A DNA stretch of 64,000 bases from Labilibaculum sp. K2S (GTDB taxonomy: Bacteria > Bacteroidota > Bacteroidia > Bacteroidales > Marinifilaceae), in assembly GCF_030372765.1 (NCBI RefSeq), contig NZ_JAUCMW010000005.1:1-64000 (forward strand). Reading direction: 5' to 3'. This document shows, piece after piece, positions 43,185-51,275 of the stretch (its first letter is position 1; every line of letters starts with the position of its first letter). The position numbers and the translations under genes are program-made. The notes under the pieces were generated by a model. It was not told the DNA's origin. It did no database searches and worked only from the letters and a program-made list of their open reading frames with translations.

Positions 43185-44534
43185 ATGTTCCGTTATTATA
43201 TATCCTTATTAAGTGTTTTTCTTTTACTTACGAGTTGTAATATTTGTGCTCAGAAGGTAATTCCTGTCTCGAAGGGATGGTCTGAAAATTCGGTTAATGC
43301 AGTTGTATTCAGGCAGAATTCGTTGGTTACTCAGAACGGTATACAGTTTATAGCTTACTATAATTCTGAAGGATTTTTAGAATTGGGGAAGAGAAAGAGT
43401 AAATCGGATCAATTTACAACCTATACCACCTCTTACAAAGGGAATGTAAACGATGCGCACAATTGCATTAGTATTATGCTGGATGGTGATGGTTATCTTC
43501 ATGTTGCCTGGGATCTTCATGGGAATCCATTACGATATGCCAAAAGCATAAAACCCTATTCATTGCAGTTGGGTCCTGAAAAGGAAATGACCGGTAGTAA
43601 TGAAACGAATGTAACTTATCCGCAATTTTTTAGGATGCCCAATGGCAATCTTATATTCATGTTTCGTGACGGGCAATCCGGAAAAGGGAATTTAGCGATG
43701 AATTCCTATGATCGTAAAACTAAAACATGGGTTCAAATACAAAGTAACCTAATTGATGGAGAAGGGCAGCGAAATGCTTACTGGCAGGCTTGTGTTGATA
43801 GCCAGGGAGATATTCATGTTTCTTGGGTATGGCGCGAATCTCCCGATGTAGCTTCCAATCATGATTTGTGCTATGCACGGTCCAAAGATGGAGGAATAAG
43901 CTGGGAAAATTCTCAAGGCCAAACATACTCACTTCCCATTACAGCCACCACAGCGGAATATGCCTCACATATACCTCAAAACAGCGAGCTGATAAATCAA
44001 ACATCAATGACAACTGATGAACGCGGACAGCCTGTTATTGCAAGCTATTGGCGCGAACAGAATTCAGATATTCCACAGTATCATATTGTTAGTTGTACTA
44101 ATGGCAAATGGAATACAATTAATCTAAACTTCAGGAAAACACCCTTTTCATTAAAGGGAGCCGGTACCAAACGTATTCCTATTTCCCGACCTCAAATTTT
44201 AGCAAAAACAAAGCATAAAACATCCACCTTTTATCTGATTTTTAGAGATGAAGAAAGAGGGGCTAAGGTGTCGATGGCAATTGGGAATACATCGGAGCAA
44301 GGAAATTGGAAAGTGGTTGATTTGACTGACTTTTCGGTGGGATCATGGGAGCCATCATTCGATACAGAATTGTGGAAGAATAAAGGAATAATTAATCTTT
44401 TTGTACAAAAGGTGGAGCAGATTGATGGAGAAGGAAAGGCTGATTATGAACCTCAAATGGTAAATGTTCTGGAAGTAAAGAAAATTGAGAGGTATTTAAA
44501 ATGTGATTCTGTGCCTGTAAAACTTAGAAAGTAA
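43185..44534 (+). CDS. BNR_4-type seven-bladed beta-propeller, candidate polysaccharide lyase (PL25/PL27-like)
   Basis: This 449-residue exported protein (LLLTSC, possible lipid Cys18) has the BNR_4 fold. The fold is shared by ulvan lyases PL24/PL25, rhamnose-glucuronate lyases of PL27 and the GH145 rhamnosidases. Sequence shows His92 (NVNDAHNC), His112 (WDLHGNP), Tyr145 (VTYPQFF), Arg161 (FMFRDGQ) and Tyr199 (NAYWQAC). The spacings 20 and 16 between the His pair and the Tyr-Arg pair equal those I recall for the active site of the PL25 ulvan lyase. This suggests a working lyase rather than a hydrolase. Next to GH105, it would make the unsaturated uronate that GH105 removes. Exact family and substrate are inference. 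Confidence 0.7.
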   Translation: MFRYYISLLSVFLLLTSCNICAQKVIPVSKGWSENSVNAVVFRQNSLVTQNGIQFIAYYNSEGFLELGKRKSKSDQFTTYTTSYKGNVNDAHNCISIMLDGDGYLHVAWDLHGNPLRYAKSIKPYSLQLGPEKEMTGSNETNVTYPQFFRMPNGNLIFMFRDGQSGKGNLAMNSYDRKTKTWVQIQSNLIDGEGQRNAYWQACVDSQGDIHVSWVWRESPDVASNHDLCYARSKDGGISWENSQGQTYSLPITATTAEYASHIPQNSELINQTSMTTDERGQPVIASYWREQNSDIPQYHIVSCTNGKWNTINLNFRKTPFSLKGAGTKRIPISRPQILAKTKHKTSTFYLIFRDEERGAKVSMAIGNTSEQGNWKVVDLTDFSVGSWEPSFDTELWKNKGIINLFVQKVEQIDGEGKADYEPQMVNVLEVKKIERYLKCDSVPVKLRK

Positions 44535-44614
44535 ATACGTTAAAAAAAGCATTGTTTCTTTCATTTTAATGAATTGCAGACGAGCAAAGTGGGTATTGCT
44601 TCAGAAATGTTACA

Positions 44615-44696
44615 AAAGAGGATGTCAAAAAATGAACTGCACCCAAAATGTTGTGTCTAACTTTTTGGGTGCAGTTCATTTTTTGACATCCTCTTT
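44615..44696. terminator. 34-bp perfect palindrome between converging genes, core resembling abutted IS3/IS150-type ends
   Basis: The arm 44615-44648 is an exact reverse complement of 44663-44696, with a 14-nt loop. The inner part, TGAACTGCACCCAAAA followed by the loop and its mirror, resembles the terminal inverted repeats of IS3-family (IS150-group) elements placed almost back to back. The outer part AAAGAGGATGTCAAAAAA ends in T runs on both strands. It lies between a + strand and a - strand gene end and should act as a bidirectional terminator. Confidence 0.7.
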
Positions 44697-44723
44697 ATTA
44701 TTATTATTATCTGTGTTTTTGTT

Positions 44724-46133
44724 TTACTTCGTGTTCTGATCGATAATCAGCTTAATTGCCCGTTGACAAGCCGGACAAAATTTATCGTGACGGGTAAACA
44801 TGATGCAGTTGGGAGCACTTCGATATAAGCCCGTTGACTTGTATTGAGCTCCTTCAAAAGCGCCAACTTTACCGCTGTATTCCATGTTTGCTAAAAGCTC
44901 ATCATCCCACGATCTTTGTTTCATAAAGAAATCTTCCATTATTTTTTCATCAACCTTTGCTTTTCTTAGCTCAACTCGCTTTTTCTGAACAGCAATACTG
45001 TGTTCATCATACTTCTCCTTTTCCCAGGGAGTTGGTATTGGAGTGCCTGGTGTTACAATATCCTTCCACTTTATAGTTTCAGGATTTGTATTCGCAGTTA
45101 CATTTAATTCCCAAGGTTCCAAATGTTTGGCATCCATTTCATAAGCTGTTGCCGAAGTGTAGTATTCATCAGCTAAGTCTGCAAAATGGTGCCCGAATTC
45201 ATGTACGAATAAATATTCCTGAAAAGCATTGTCAACGGCAGCTGTGATATACAAGTTGTAGATACCACCACCGCCATAAATAGAATCATTCATTAAAATA
45301 GCTGTAAATTCGTAAGGAACTGCGGCGGCCGCATTGCGAATTGTTTTGTTGTCGAAACCTAAAGCGTATCGTTCCGAATCGAAAGCGCCGTAAGTAACCG
45401 AAAGTGCCGAACGTTTATGTATATCCTGATGAGGATGATTTACTCCTGAATCGGGAGATGGTGTTTCCACAGCTCTGATCGAAAATTTATCCTTAAAAGA
45501 AGCGTATGGTTCTGTACTTAAAAGAACTTCCGCAAAACGTTGTGCGTCCATTTTAAATTTACCCATATCTTCCTTGGCGTATCCTTCTCCCAAAACTACA
45601 ATGTCAACCTGATTTTCTGGTTTACCGTTCACAACCAGATCAATAGTGTTATAATGATTTTTCACTGGGCTGGAGAAAGAACGGTAATGCTTTGGATCTA
45701 CTTTATAGGTCCATACAGGATCAAAACCATTATTAATATTGCGTTTAAATACAGTGATATCTACTTCATTTTTTGGCCATGGAAAACGAAGTGATTCCTG
45801 AAAACTTCCCCATTCTGTTTTTGCCTCGGATGTAGTTTCCCATTCGCCGTAGATGCTTGAAAATCCTCTGGAATAAAGCAGCTTACCTGTTATTGGATCT
45901 TTTACTTCGAAACAATATTTCCCCAAATTCAGTTTGTCGATTAGTACGGTTTTACTGCCAGGCCATTCACCATCATTTACCATTTGATCGAAGGCGAAGT
46001 GTTCCTCTCCTGAATTCCCTACGTGATTATAATCAAGTCGCATAACAGCGCTTGTGAAATAATCATCATATTGAGCCATTGATGCGAAGGAGACACCAAT
46101 TAGCATAAGGGTAAATACAAAAATCTTTTTCAT
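44724..46133 (-). CDS. Secreted M64 (IgA-type) zinc metallopeptidase
   Basis: This 469-residue peptidase has a signal peptide at about 1-20 (SFASMAQ). An N-terminal M64 beta-domain (about 22-160) is followed by the catalytic domain with zinc motif VHEFGHHFADLADEYY. His311 and His315 bind zinc, Glu312 is catalytic, and the downstream Asp in ADEY is the likely third zinc ligand, as in the M64 family. A C-terminal Cys pair lies in FCPACQRAIKL. The founding member cleaves immunoglobulin A, but many environmental relatives act on unknown proteins. No T9SS tail is seen, so it is probably periplasmic. It stands alone, facing the PUL across a strong terminator. Confidence 0.9.
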   Translation of the reverse strand: MKKIFVFTLMLIGVSFASMAQYDDYFTSAVMRLDYNHVGNSGEEHFAFDQMVNDGEWPGSKTVLIDKLNLGKYCFEVKDPITGKLLYSRGFSSIYGEWETTSEAKTEWGSFQESLRFPWPKNEVDITVFKRNINNGFDPVWTYKVDPKHYRSFSSPVKNHYNTIDLVVNGKPENQVDIVVLGEGYAKEDMGKFKMDAQRFAEVLLSTEPYASFKDKFSIRAVETPSPDSGVNHPHQDIHKRSALSVTYGAFDSERYALGFDNKTIRNAAAAVPYEFTAILMNDSIYGGGGIYNLYITAAVDNAFQEYLFVHEFGHHFADLADEYYTSATAYEMDAKHLEPWELNVTANTNPETIKWKDIVTPGTPIPTPWEKEKYDEHSIAVQKKRVELRKAKVDEKIMEDFFMKQRSWDDELLANMEYSGKVGAFEGAQYKSTGLYRSAPNCIMFTRHDKFCPACQRAIKLIIDQNTK

Positions 46134-46435
46134 CTGTTTATCTTTTTTATTTTATGGTCAGATGGTCCCGAATTCGGGATTACCAAGCTGGAATAAACAT
46201 CCTCCTGTGTGTTAAAATCACGCATGGACGCTTCATAATATTTTGTTTTTTATAGTTTTAAAGATGCAACAAGATAGTGTTTTTCTGTAGTCGGAAATAT
46301 GCATATTGTCATATCTGAATAGAAATGAAAGAATTCTATTCCTGTATCGTTTTATTCTACACATTTTTTTTGTTTCAGACCGTTGACTTTCCTGTTTTTC
46401 TTTTAAATTTAGTTTTTCAAAAATAAAATCATTTT
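46134..46435. other. 302-bp divergent gap with a 14-bp perfect palindrome
   Basis: Promoters for the M64 gene (-) and DUF554 gene (+) must lie here. TCCCGAATTCGGGA at 46166-46179 is a perfect palindrome 33 bp upstream of the M64 start and could be an operator or a leader hairpin. No consensus promoter could be placed with confidence. Confidence 0.4.
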
Positions 46436-47116
46436 ATGATAGGAACACTGGTTAATGTAATTGCCATATTGATAGGGGGAAGTTTGGGACTTTTGTTTCG
46501 GACCAGGATTCCCGATCGAATGTTTAAAATTGTTTTTCAAGCCATTGGTATTTTTACACTCTACCTTGGTGTGAGCATGGCTCTAAAAGCGAATGAGTTG
46601 TTGTTGATGGTGTTCAGTTTGGTGGTTGGATCATTAATTGGCGAGTTTTTACGTTTAGAGGATCGGGTTGAGTACCTGAGCGAGTTGTTGAAACGGAAAA
46701 TAGGAAGTAAGGATGATAAATTTTCAACCGGATTCGTTACGTCATTTATGCTGTTTTGTTTGGGTGCAATGACTATTTTAGGAAGCATGGAAGAGGGAAT
46801 GGGCAAGGAGCCGACTCTGCTGTTAACCAAATCGATGATGGATGGATTCTCGGCTGTGGCTTTAGCTGCAGTTATGGGAGTTGGAGTTTTATTTTCGGTA
46901 ATTCCTTTGCTGATTTATCAGGGAGGATTAACCTTGTTGGCAGCTTTGTTTGGAGAAGTAATACCGGAAGCCATAATCACCGAAATGGCAGGAGTTGGCG
47001 GCGTTTTAATCATCGGATTAGGCATTAGTATTTTAGAAATAAAAAAAATTAAGGTTCTAAATATGCTTCCCGCCTTATTAGTGGAAGTGCTGCTGTGCTA
47101 TATCTTTTTAACTTAG
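46436..47116 (+). CDS. DUF554 family integral membrane protein
   Basis: This 226-residue polytopic membrane protein of the DUF554 (YdfK-like) family begins MIGTLVNVIAILIGGSLGLL. It has about six to seven hydrophobic segments, and the family motifs FCLGAMTILGSMEEG and SFMLFCLGAM are visible. The biochemical role of this family is not established. It sits between an M64 peptidase and the cell-wall recycling genes, with 129 bp to the latter, and nothing in the sequence ties it functionally to either. Confidence 0.88.
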   Translation: MIGTLVNVIAILIGGSLGLLFRTRIPDRMFKIVFQAIGIFTLYLGVSMALKANELLLMVFSLVVGSLIGEFLRLEDRVEYLSELLKRKIGSKDDKFSTGFVTSFMLFCLGAMTILGSMEEGMGKEPTLLLTKSMMDGFSAVALAAVMGVGVLFSVIPLLIYQGGLTLLAALFGEVIPEAIITEMAGVGGVLIIGLGISILEIKKIKVLNMLPALLVEVLLCYIFLT

Positions 47117-47245
47117 AATAAGTTTGATATTTGTACGAATAGGTTTTTGAAAGATTAGAAGAGCTGCATATACCAGTCGGTATAAGATCTTTTCGTAGAT
47201 TTGTAATCAGAAGAAAACGCTTTAGGCAATCAAAATACATACGAT

Positions 47246-48685
47246 TTGAAAGAAGAAATAAAAACTGCTCTAATTCAGTTATTTGAAGAATGGGCTGATG
47301 ACAGAGTAATTGAAACGGAAATTTTACCTCAATCAGGTTCCTATCGCGAATACATCCGGTTAGTAGGAGAAAAGAGAACGGTATTAGGAGCTTTTAATGC
47401 TGATAAAAAAGAGAATGCTGCTTTTCTTAGTTTTAGTAGGTTTTTTGCAGAAAAAGGTCTTTCGGTTCCGGAAATTTACTGCGAAAACAACGAACAGGAT
47501 ATCTATCTTTTACAGGATTTAGGCAATACAACTCTGTTCGATTATATTCTGCATTTAAGAGTAGGAGAAGGTTTTGCCAACGATTTGGTGCAGATTTATA
47601 AAAAGATCATTTCTCAATTGATACGTTTTCAACTCGAAGGAGAAAATGGATTGGATTATACCGTTTGTTATCCTCGGGATAGTTTCGATAAGCAATCTAT
47701 GATTTGGGATTTGCACTATTTTAAATATTACTTTTTAAAATTGGCTAAAATTCCATTCGATGAACAGTTGCTCGAGAATGATTTTCAAAAATTCTCGGAT
47801 TACTTGTTGGATGCTCCCCGTGATTATTTTTTGTATCGGGATTTTCAGTCAAGAAATATCATGCTGGTAAATGGGGAACCATGGTTTATCGATTATCAGG
47901 GAGGAAGAAGAGGAGCCTTGCAATACGATTTGGCTTCCTTATTATATGATGCTAAGGCAGATCTTCCACAGGATGTCCGGGATGAACTGTTAGCCTTTTA
48001 TCTAAAGGAGATTCAAAAAGTACAGACAGTAGATCCAAAAGCTTTCACTTCCTTCTTTCAGGGATATGTGTTGGTTCGCATCATGCAGGCAATGGGAGCT
48101 TATGGTTTTAGGGGTTTTTACGAAAGAAAGGATCATTTCTTAAAATCGATTCCATTCGCATTAAAAAATTTGGAAACCATATTGGGACGAATGAGTATTC
48201 CTGTTGAATTGCCTGAATTGGTGAAAGCACTAAAAGCAGTTATTTCTTCAGATTTTTTGAAAAGTGTAGGTAAGGAAGAAAAACCAAAACTTCATGTTGA
48301 AATAAATAGTTTTTCGTACCGAAGAGGAATTCCATTAGACAAAACAACCAATGGCGGAGGTTTTGTTTTCGATTGCAGAGCCATTCATAATCCGGGGAGA
48401 TATCAGGAATATGTTGAGATGACAGGAAAAGATCAGCCGGTAATTGACTTTTTCAAGGAGCGCAGCGAAATGGATGAGTTTTTAGGTTCAGTGTATAGTA
48501 TTGTCGACATGAGTGTTGATAAATACATCAGTCGAAATTTCGCCAATTTACAGGTGAACTTTGGCTGTACCGGAGGAAGACATCGTTCCGTTTTTTCGGC
48601 AGAGAGTTTGGCAAAGCATTTACGGGAAAAGTTTGATGTGAATATCAGTTTAAGGCACATTGAACGAGAAATAGAGGGAAGTTAA
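47246..48685 (+). CDS. APH-like sugar kinase fused to RapZ C-terminal domain (probable AmgK-type amino sugar kinase)
   Basis: This 479-residue cytoplasmic protein begins at TTG (47246): an in-frame stop at 47204 and no in-frame ATG between make TTG the best start. A TAGATTTG -7-like box at 47196 supports a short leader. Residues about 1-325 are an aminoglycoside-phosphotransferase fold (LLQDLGNTTLFDYI, DYFLYRDFQSRNIM with the catalytic Asp, WFIDYQGGRRG with the metal-binding Asp). Residues about 345-475 match the RapZ C-terminal domain (INSFSYRRGIPLD, GGGFVFDCRAIHNPGRY, FGCTGGRHRSVF). With the MurU-like gene at 48864 it fits the AmgK-MurU salvage of MurNAc/GlcNAc into UDP-sugars. The RapZ part, which in enterobacteria senses glucosamine-6-phosphate, may regulate it. 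Confidence 0.82.
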   Translation: MKEEIKTALIQLFEEWADDRVIETEILPQSGSYREYIRLVGEKRTVLGAFNADKKENAAFLSFSRFFAEKGLSVPEIYCENNEQDIYLLQDLGNTTLFDYILHLRVGEGFANDLVQIYKKIISQLIRFQLEGENGLDYTVCYPRDSFDKQSMIWDLHYFKYYFLKLAKIPFDEQLLENDFQKFSDYLLDAPRDYFLYRDFQSRNIMLVNGEPWFIDYQGGRRGALQYDLASLLYDAKADLPQDVRDELLAFYLKEIQKVQTVDPKAFTSFFQGYVLVRIMQAMGAYGFRGFYERKDHFLKSIPFALKNLETILGRMSIPVELPELVKALKAVISSDFLKSVGKEEKPKLHVEINSFSYRRGIPLDKTTNGGGFVFDCRAIHNPGRYQEYVEMTGKDQPVIDFFKERSEMDEFLGSVYSIVDMSVDKYISRNFANLQVNFGCTGGRHRSVFSAESLAKHLREKFDVNISLRHIEREIEGS

Positions 48686-48686
48686 T

Positions 48687-48824
48687 ATGGGCAATAAACG
48701 TTGTAAATTATCACCGAAGGAATACGCAGAAAAAGTATGCAATTCGGAGAATTTTGTTTGCAAAAAATGCAATCGGGTGGCTAAAAAAGCCAAGAGTTTG
48801 TGTGATGCGAAAAAGAAAAAGTAA
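48687..48824 (+). CDS. Small Cys-rich protein, 45 residues
   Basis: This tiny gene starts one base after the kinase stop (48685) and reads MGNKRCKLSPKEYAEK, then five Cys in total at about positions 6, 18, 25, 28 and 39, including a CKKC pair (VCKKCNRVAKK), and ends in a run of Lys. The spacing looks like a small zinc-ribbon or metal-binding knuckle. No database family can be named with certainty. Tight placement between amgK-like and murU-like genes points to co-expression. It is highly basic, so nucleic-acid binding is one option. Confidence 0.65.
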   Translation: MGNKRCKLSPKEYAEKVCNSENFVCKKCNRVAKKAKSLCDAKKKK

Positions 48825-48859
48825 TAACTGCTTACTGATAACTGTTCACTGATAATTGA
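48825..48859. repeat. 14-nt direct repeats in the spacer before the murU-like gene
   Basis: TAACTGCTTACTGA (48825-48838) and TAACTGTTCACTGA (48839-48852) are followed by a partial TAATTGA (48853-48859). Similar ACTGATAACTG-type spacers occur in other Bacteroidota genomes (from memory). The stretch ends five bases before the ATG at 48864, so it would affect the ribosome binding region. Confidence 0.6.
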
Positions 48860-48863
48860 AAAG

Positions 48864-49586
48864 ATGTTGAATGCAATGATTTTTGCTGCAGGTCTGGGTA
48901 CCCGCTTAAGACCTTATACCGATTCGAAACCAAAAGCATTGGTTGAGTTGGCAGGAGCACCTCTTTTGGAAAGAGTAATTTTAAAATTAATTGAACTTAA
49001 GGTCGATCGTATCGTTATTAACGTGCATCATTATGCAGATATGATTGAGGGTTTTCTCCAAAAGAATAACAATTTTGGTGTTGATATCCGTATTTCAGAC
49101 GAACGCGAAGAACTACTGGATACAGGAGGTGGATTAAAGAAAGCCGTTGATTTATTTATTCCTGATGCGCCCGTTTTAATCTACAATGTAGATATTTTTT
49201 CTTCCTTGGATTTAACTGAATTAATCAATTTCCATGAACAAACCGGGGCATTGGTAAGTATGGTTATGCGGGAAAGAACCAGCAGCAGATACTTGTATTT
49301 TAGTAAGAATAATCAGCTGACAGGTTGGAAGAACTGCAAAACCGGAGAGATTAAAGTCGCCCGGGAAGAGATGAATGAGTCTGAAGCATTGGCTTTTAGT
49401 GGAATTCATTTGATTAGTCCGAAGCTATTTCCCTTAATTACAGAGGAAGGTAAATTTTCCATTATCGATTTATATTTGCGGTTGGCAAAGAATGAAAAGA
49501 TTCTGGCTTTTAAAGACGACTCCAAAATCTGGACAGACCTTGGTAAACCTGAGGATTTGGCCTGGGCACAGAAACATCTAAAATAA
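48864..49586 (+). CDS. MurU-like sugar-1-phosphate nucleotidyltransferase
   Basis: This 240-residue cytoplasmic NTP transferase begins MLNAMIFAAGLGTRLRPYTD, the glycine-rich nucleotide-binding signature, followed by KPKALVELAGAPLLERVI. Asp in IYNVDIFS is a likely metal ligand and the C-terminal WTDLGKPEDLAWAQ is family-typical. Length and neighbourhood with an APH-like kinase match MurU, which makes UDP-MurNAc from MurNAc-1-phosphate. Mannose-1-phosphate or glucose-1-phosphate uridylyl/guanylyltransferase activity is the alternative. Confidence 0.85.
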   Translation: MLNAMIFAAGLGTRLRPYTDSKPKALVELAGAPLLERVILKLIELKVDRIVINVHHYADMIEGFLQKNNNFGVDIRISDEREELLDTGGGLKKAVDLFIPDAPVLIYNVDIFSSLDLTELINFHEQTGALVSMVMRERTSSRYLYFSKNNQLTGWKNCKTGEIKVAREEMNESEALAFSGIHLISPKLFPLITEEGKFSIIDLYLRLAKNEKILAFKDDSKIWTDLGKPEDLAWAQKHLK

Positions 49587-49675
49587 TTTGTTTATTTTTG
49601 GCACAAAATAATTAAGACGGAAAAATGCTTGCTTCTGATTGACAGAAAATACAGTGCCGTGCTTCAATAGTAGAT

Positions 49676-50542
49676 ATGGAAAAAATAAACTTACAGGATA
49701 TCATTTTTGTGATTAATCCTCACTCTGGTACTAATTCGGGTAAAATTCTTGAGAAATTTAAAGAGCTTGCTCCTAAAGTAGATTATTTTATCAGTAATTC
49801 GTTGGAGGAATTTGATGTTTTTTTGACCGATAAAGCGGAAAAATACAAAGTACTGATCATTTGTGGAGGCGATGGTACGATTAATACTACACTTAAATAT
49901 TTGATTAAATATCCCAAACTAAAATTGGCTGTTTTGCCTAATGGCTCAGGCAATGGTTTTGCCCGGGAGTTAGGTTTTGATGGTGATATTAAAAAATTAC
50001 TGGATCAAATTTTAAAAGGAGGAACGGAAAAGGTTGATGTCTTTAAGATAAACAATGAACTATGCGGTAATATGGCTGGTTTGGGTTTTGATAGTTATGT
50101 GGCAACTGAATTTGAAAAGATGCCTGCGCGAGGACTGAAGACCTATGTGTATTGCACTATTCAAGCGCTTTTAAAATACAAACCCATACAAGCGAAAGTA
50201 AATGTTAATGGTTCTGTTATTGAGGGGAAATATCATATGATCAACATTGCAAATACCCGACAATTTGGGAACAATGCTTTGATTGCTCCAAAGGCTGTCT
50301 ACAACGATGGCTTGTTCGATTTGGTTTTGATAAAAAAAATTCCTTTTTATGTGGTGCCAAACTTCGTAGTTCGTTTGTTTTTAGGAAAGTTGAAGAACTC
50401 AAAATATGTACAGTTTGTAAAAGCGGCCAGTTTGGTAATTGATTCAAATTCTGAAACTTATCATGTAGATGGTGAGCCAAAAAAATTGGAGGAGACTCTA
50501 AGTATTGAAATTTTGAAACAGATTGAAGTGGTGAAAATGTAA
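49676..50542 (+). CDS. Diacylglycerol kinase family lipid kinase (YegS/DgkB-like)
   Basis: This 288-residue soluble kinase has the DAGK catalytic signature: VINPHSGTNSG (14-23 region), IICGGDGTINTTL and LPNGSGNGFARELG. A C-terminal beta-domain contains DGLFDLVLIKKIPFY and YHVDGEP. It phosphorylates diacylglycerol or a related lipid alcohol to phosphatidate. A TATTTTTG box at 49593 is a possible -7 promoter element, though no partner -33 box was found. The gene is 19 bp before a PAP2 phosphatase and near an LtaS-like enzyme, so a lipid-carrier or diacylglycerol recycling role is plausible. Confidence 0.9.
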   Translation: MEKINLQDIIFVINPHSGTNSGKILEKFKELAPKVDYFISNSLEEFDVFLTDKAEKYKVLIICGGDGTINTTLKYLIKYPKLKLAVLPNGSGNGFARELGFDGDIKKLLDQILKGGTEKVDVFKINNELCGNMAGLGFDSYVATEFEKMPARGLKTYVYCTIQALLKYKPIQAKVNVNGSVIEGKYHMINIANTRQFGNNALIAPKAVYNDGLFDLVLIKKIPFYVVPNFVVRLFLGKLKNSKYVQFVKAASLVIDSNSETYHVDGEPKKLEETLSIEILKQIEVVKM

Positions 50543-50561
50543 CATTATAAAATAGAGAAGC

Positions 50562-51236
50562 ATGTTAGATTGGTTGCTTAGTTTAGACAAAGAATTGCTG
50601 TTGTTTTTCAATGGCCAGCACAATCCTTTTTGGGATACATTCATGATGTTGATATCGGGGAAAGTAATTTGGTTTGTATTCTATTTTGTGATAGTTGCAG
50701 CTGTAATCAACACATTTGGCTGGCGAAAAGGAGCTTTAATCATCCTAAGCATACTTCTTGTAATTGTTTTAAGCGATCAAATTGCTTCGGGAGTGTTTAA
50801 ACCTATTTTTAAACGATTCAGACCTTCCAGAGATCCATCATTTAGTCATTTAGTGCATATTGTAAAAGGATATACGGGCGGAAAATATGGTTTTGCATCA
50901 TCGCATGCATCAAATTCATTTGGCTTGGCGGTGTTTATTTCCTTGTTGTTTAAGAATCGGGTAACAAGTGTATTTGTAATTTTCTGGGCAGTTTTGGTAT
51001 CTTATTCGCGAATTTATTTGGGGGTTCATTATCCCGGAGATATAATTGTTGGCGCATTAATAGGAACTTTATCAGCCTATTTTGTGTATTCATTACTGCA
51101 AAAATATTCTAAACCAAGTTTAATTTGCAAACCGGAGCAACGAACTCATCCTATTGCGGGGATTCATCAAATTGCACTGTTGGGCAGTCTGCAAATTATA
51201 GTAATGCTCTTGTCGGTTTTTTACATCTTAAAATAA
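50562..51236 (+). CDS. PAP2-family membrane phosphatase
   Basis: This 224-residue integral membrane phosphatase has about five membrane helices. The three PAP2 motifs are KPIFKRFRPSR, SSHASNSFG and SRIYLGVHYPGD, containing the Lys, Arg, two His and Asp of the active site. Substrates are lipid phosphates such as undecaprenyl pyrophosphate or phosphatidate/phosphatidylglycerol phosphate. It starts 19 bp after the lipid kinase and ends 39 bp before the LtaS-like gene. Which lipid it uses cannot be read from sequence. Confidence 0.9.
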   Translation: MLDWLLSLDKELLLFFNGQHNPFWDTFMMLISGKVIWFVFYFVIVAAVINTFGWRKGALIILSILLVIVLSDQIASGVFKPIFKRFRPSRDPSFSHLVHIVKGYTGGKYGFASSHASNSFGLAVFISLLFKNRVTSVFVIFWAVLVSYSRIYLGVHYPGDIIVGALIGTLSAYFVYSLLQKYSKPSLICKPEQRTHPIAGIHQIALLGSLQIIVMLLSVFYILK

Positions 51237-51275
51237 CAGATAAGATTTTTTTTAGTTGATTAATTGAATGATTTC

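Noticed and set aside
43185-44534. Sialidase call for the BNR protein
   Set aside because: No sialidase Arg triad or repeated SxDxGxxW Asp-boxes in the needed order; only one DGGISW-like element. BNR_4 lyase-type residues fit better.
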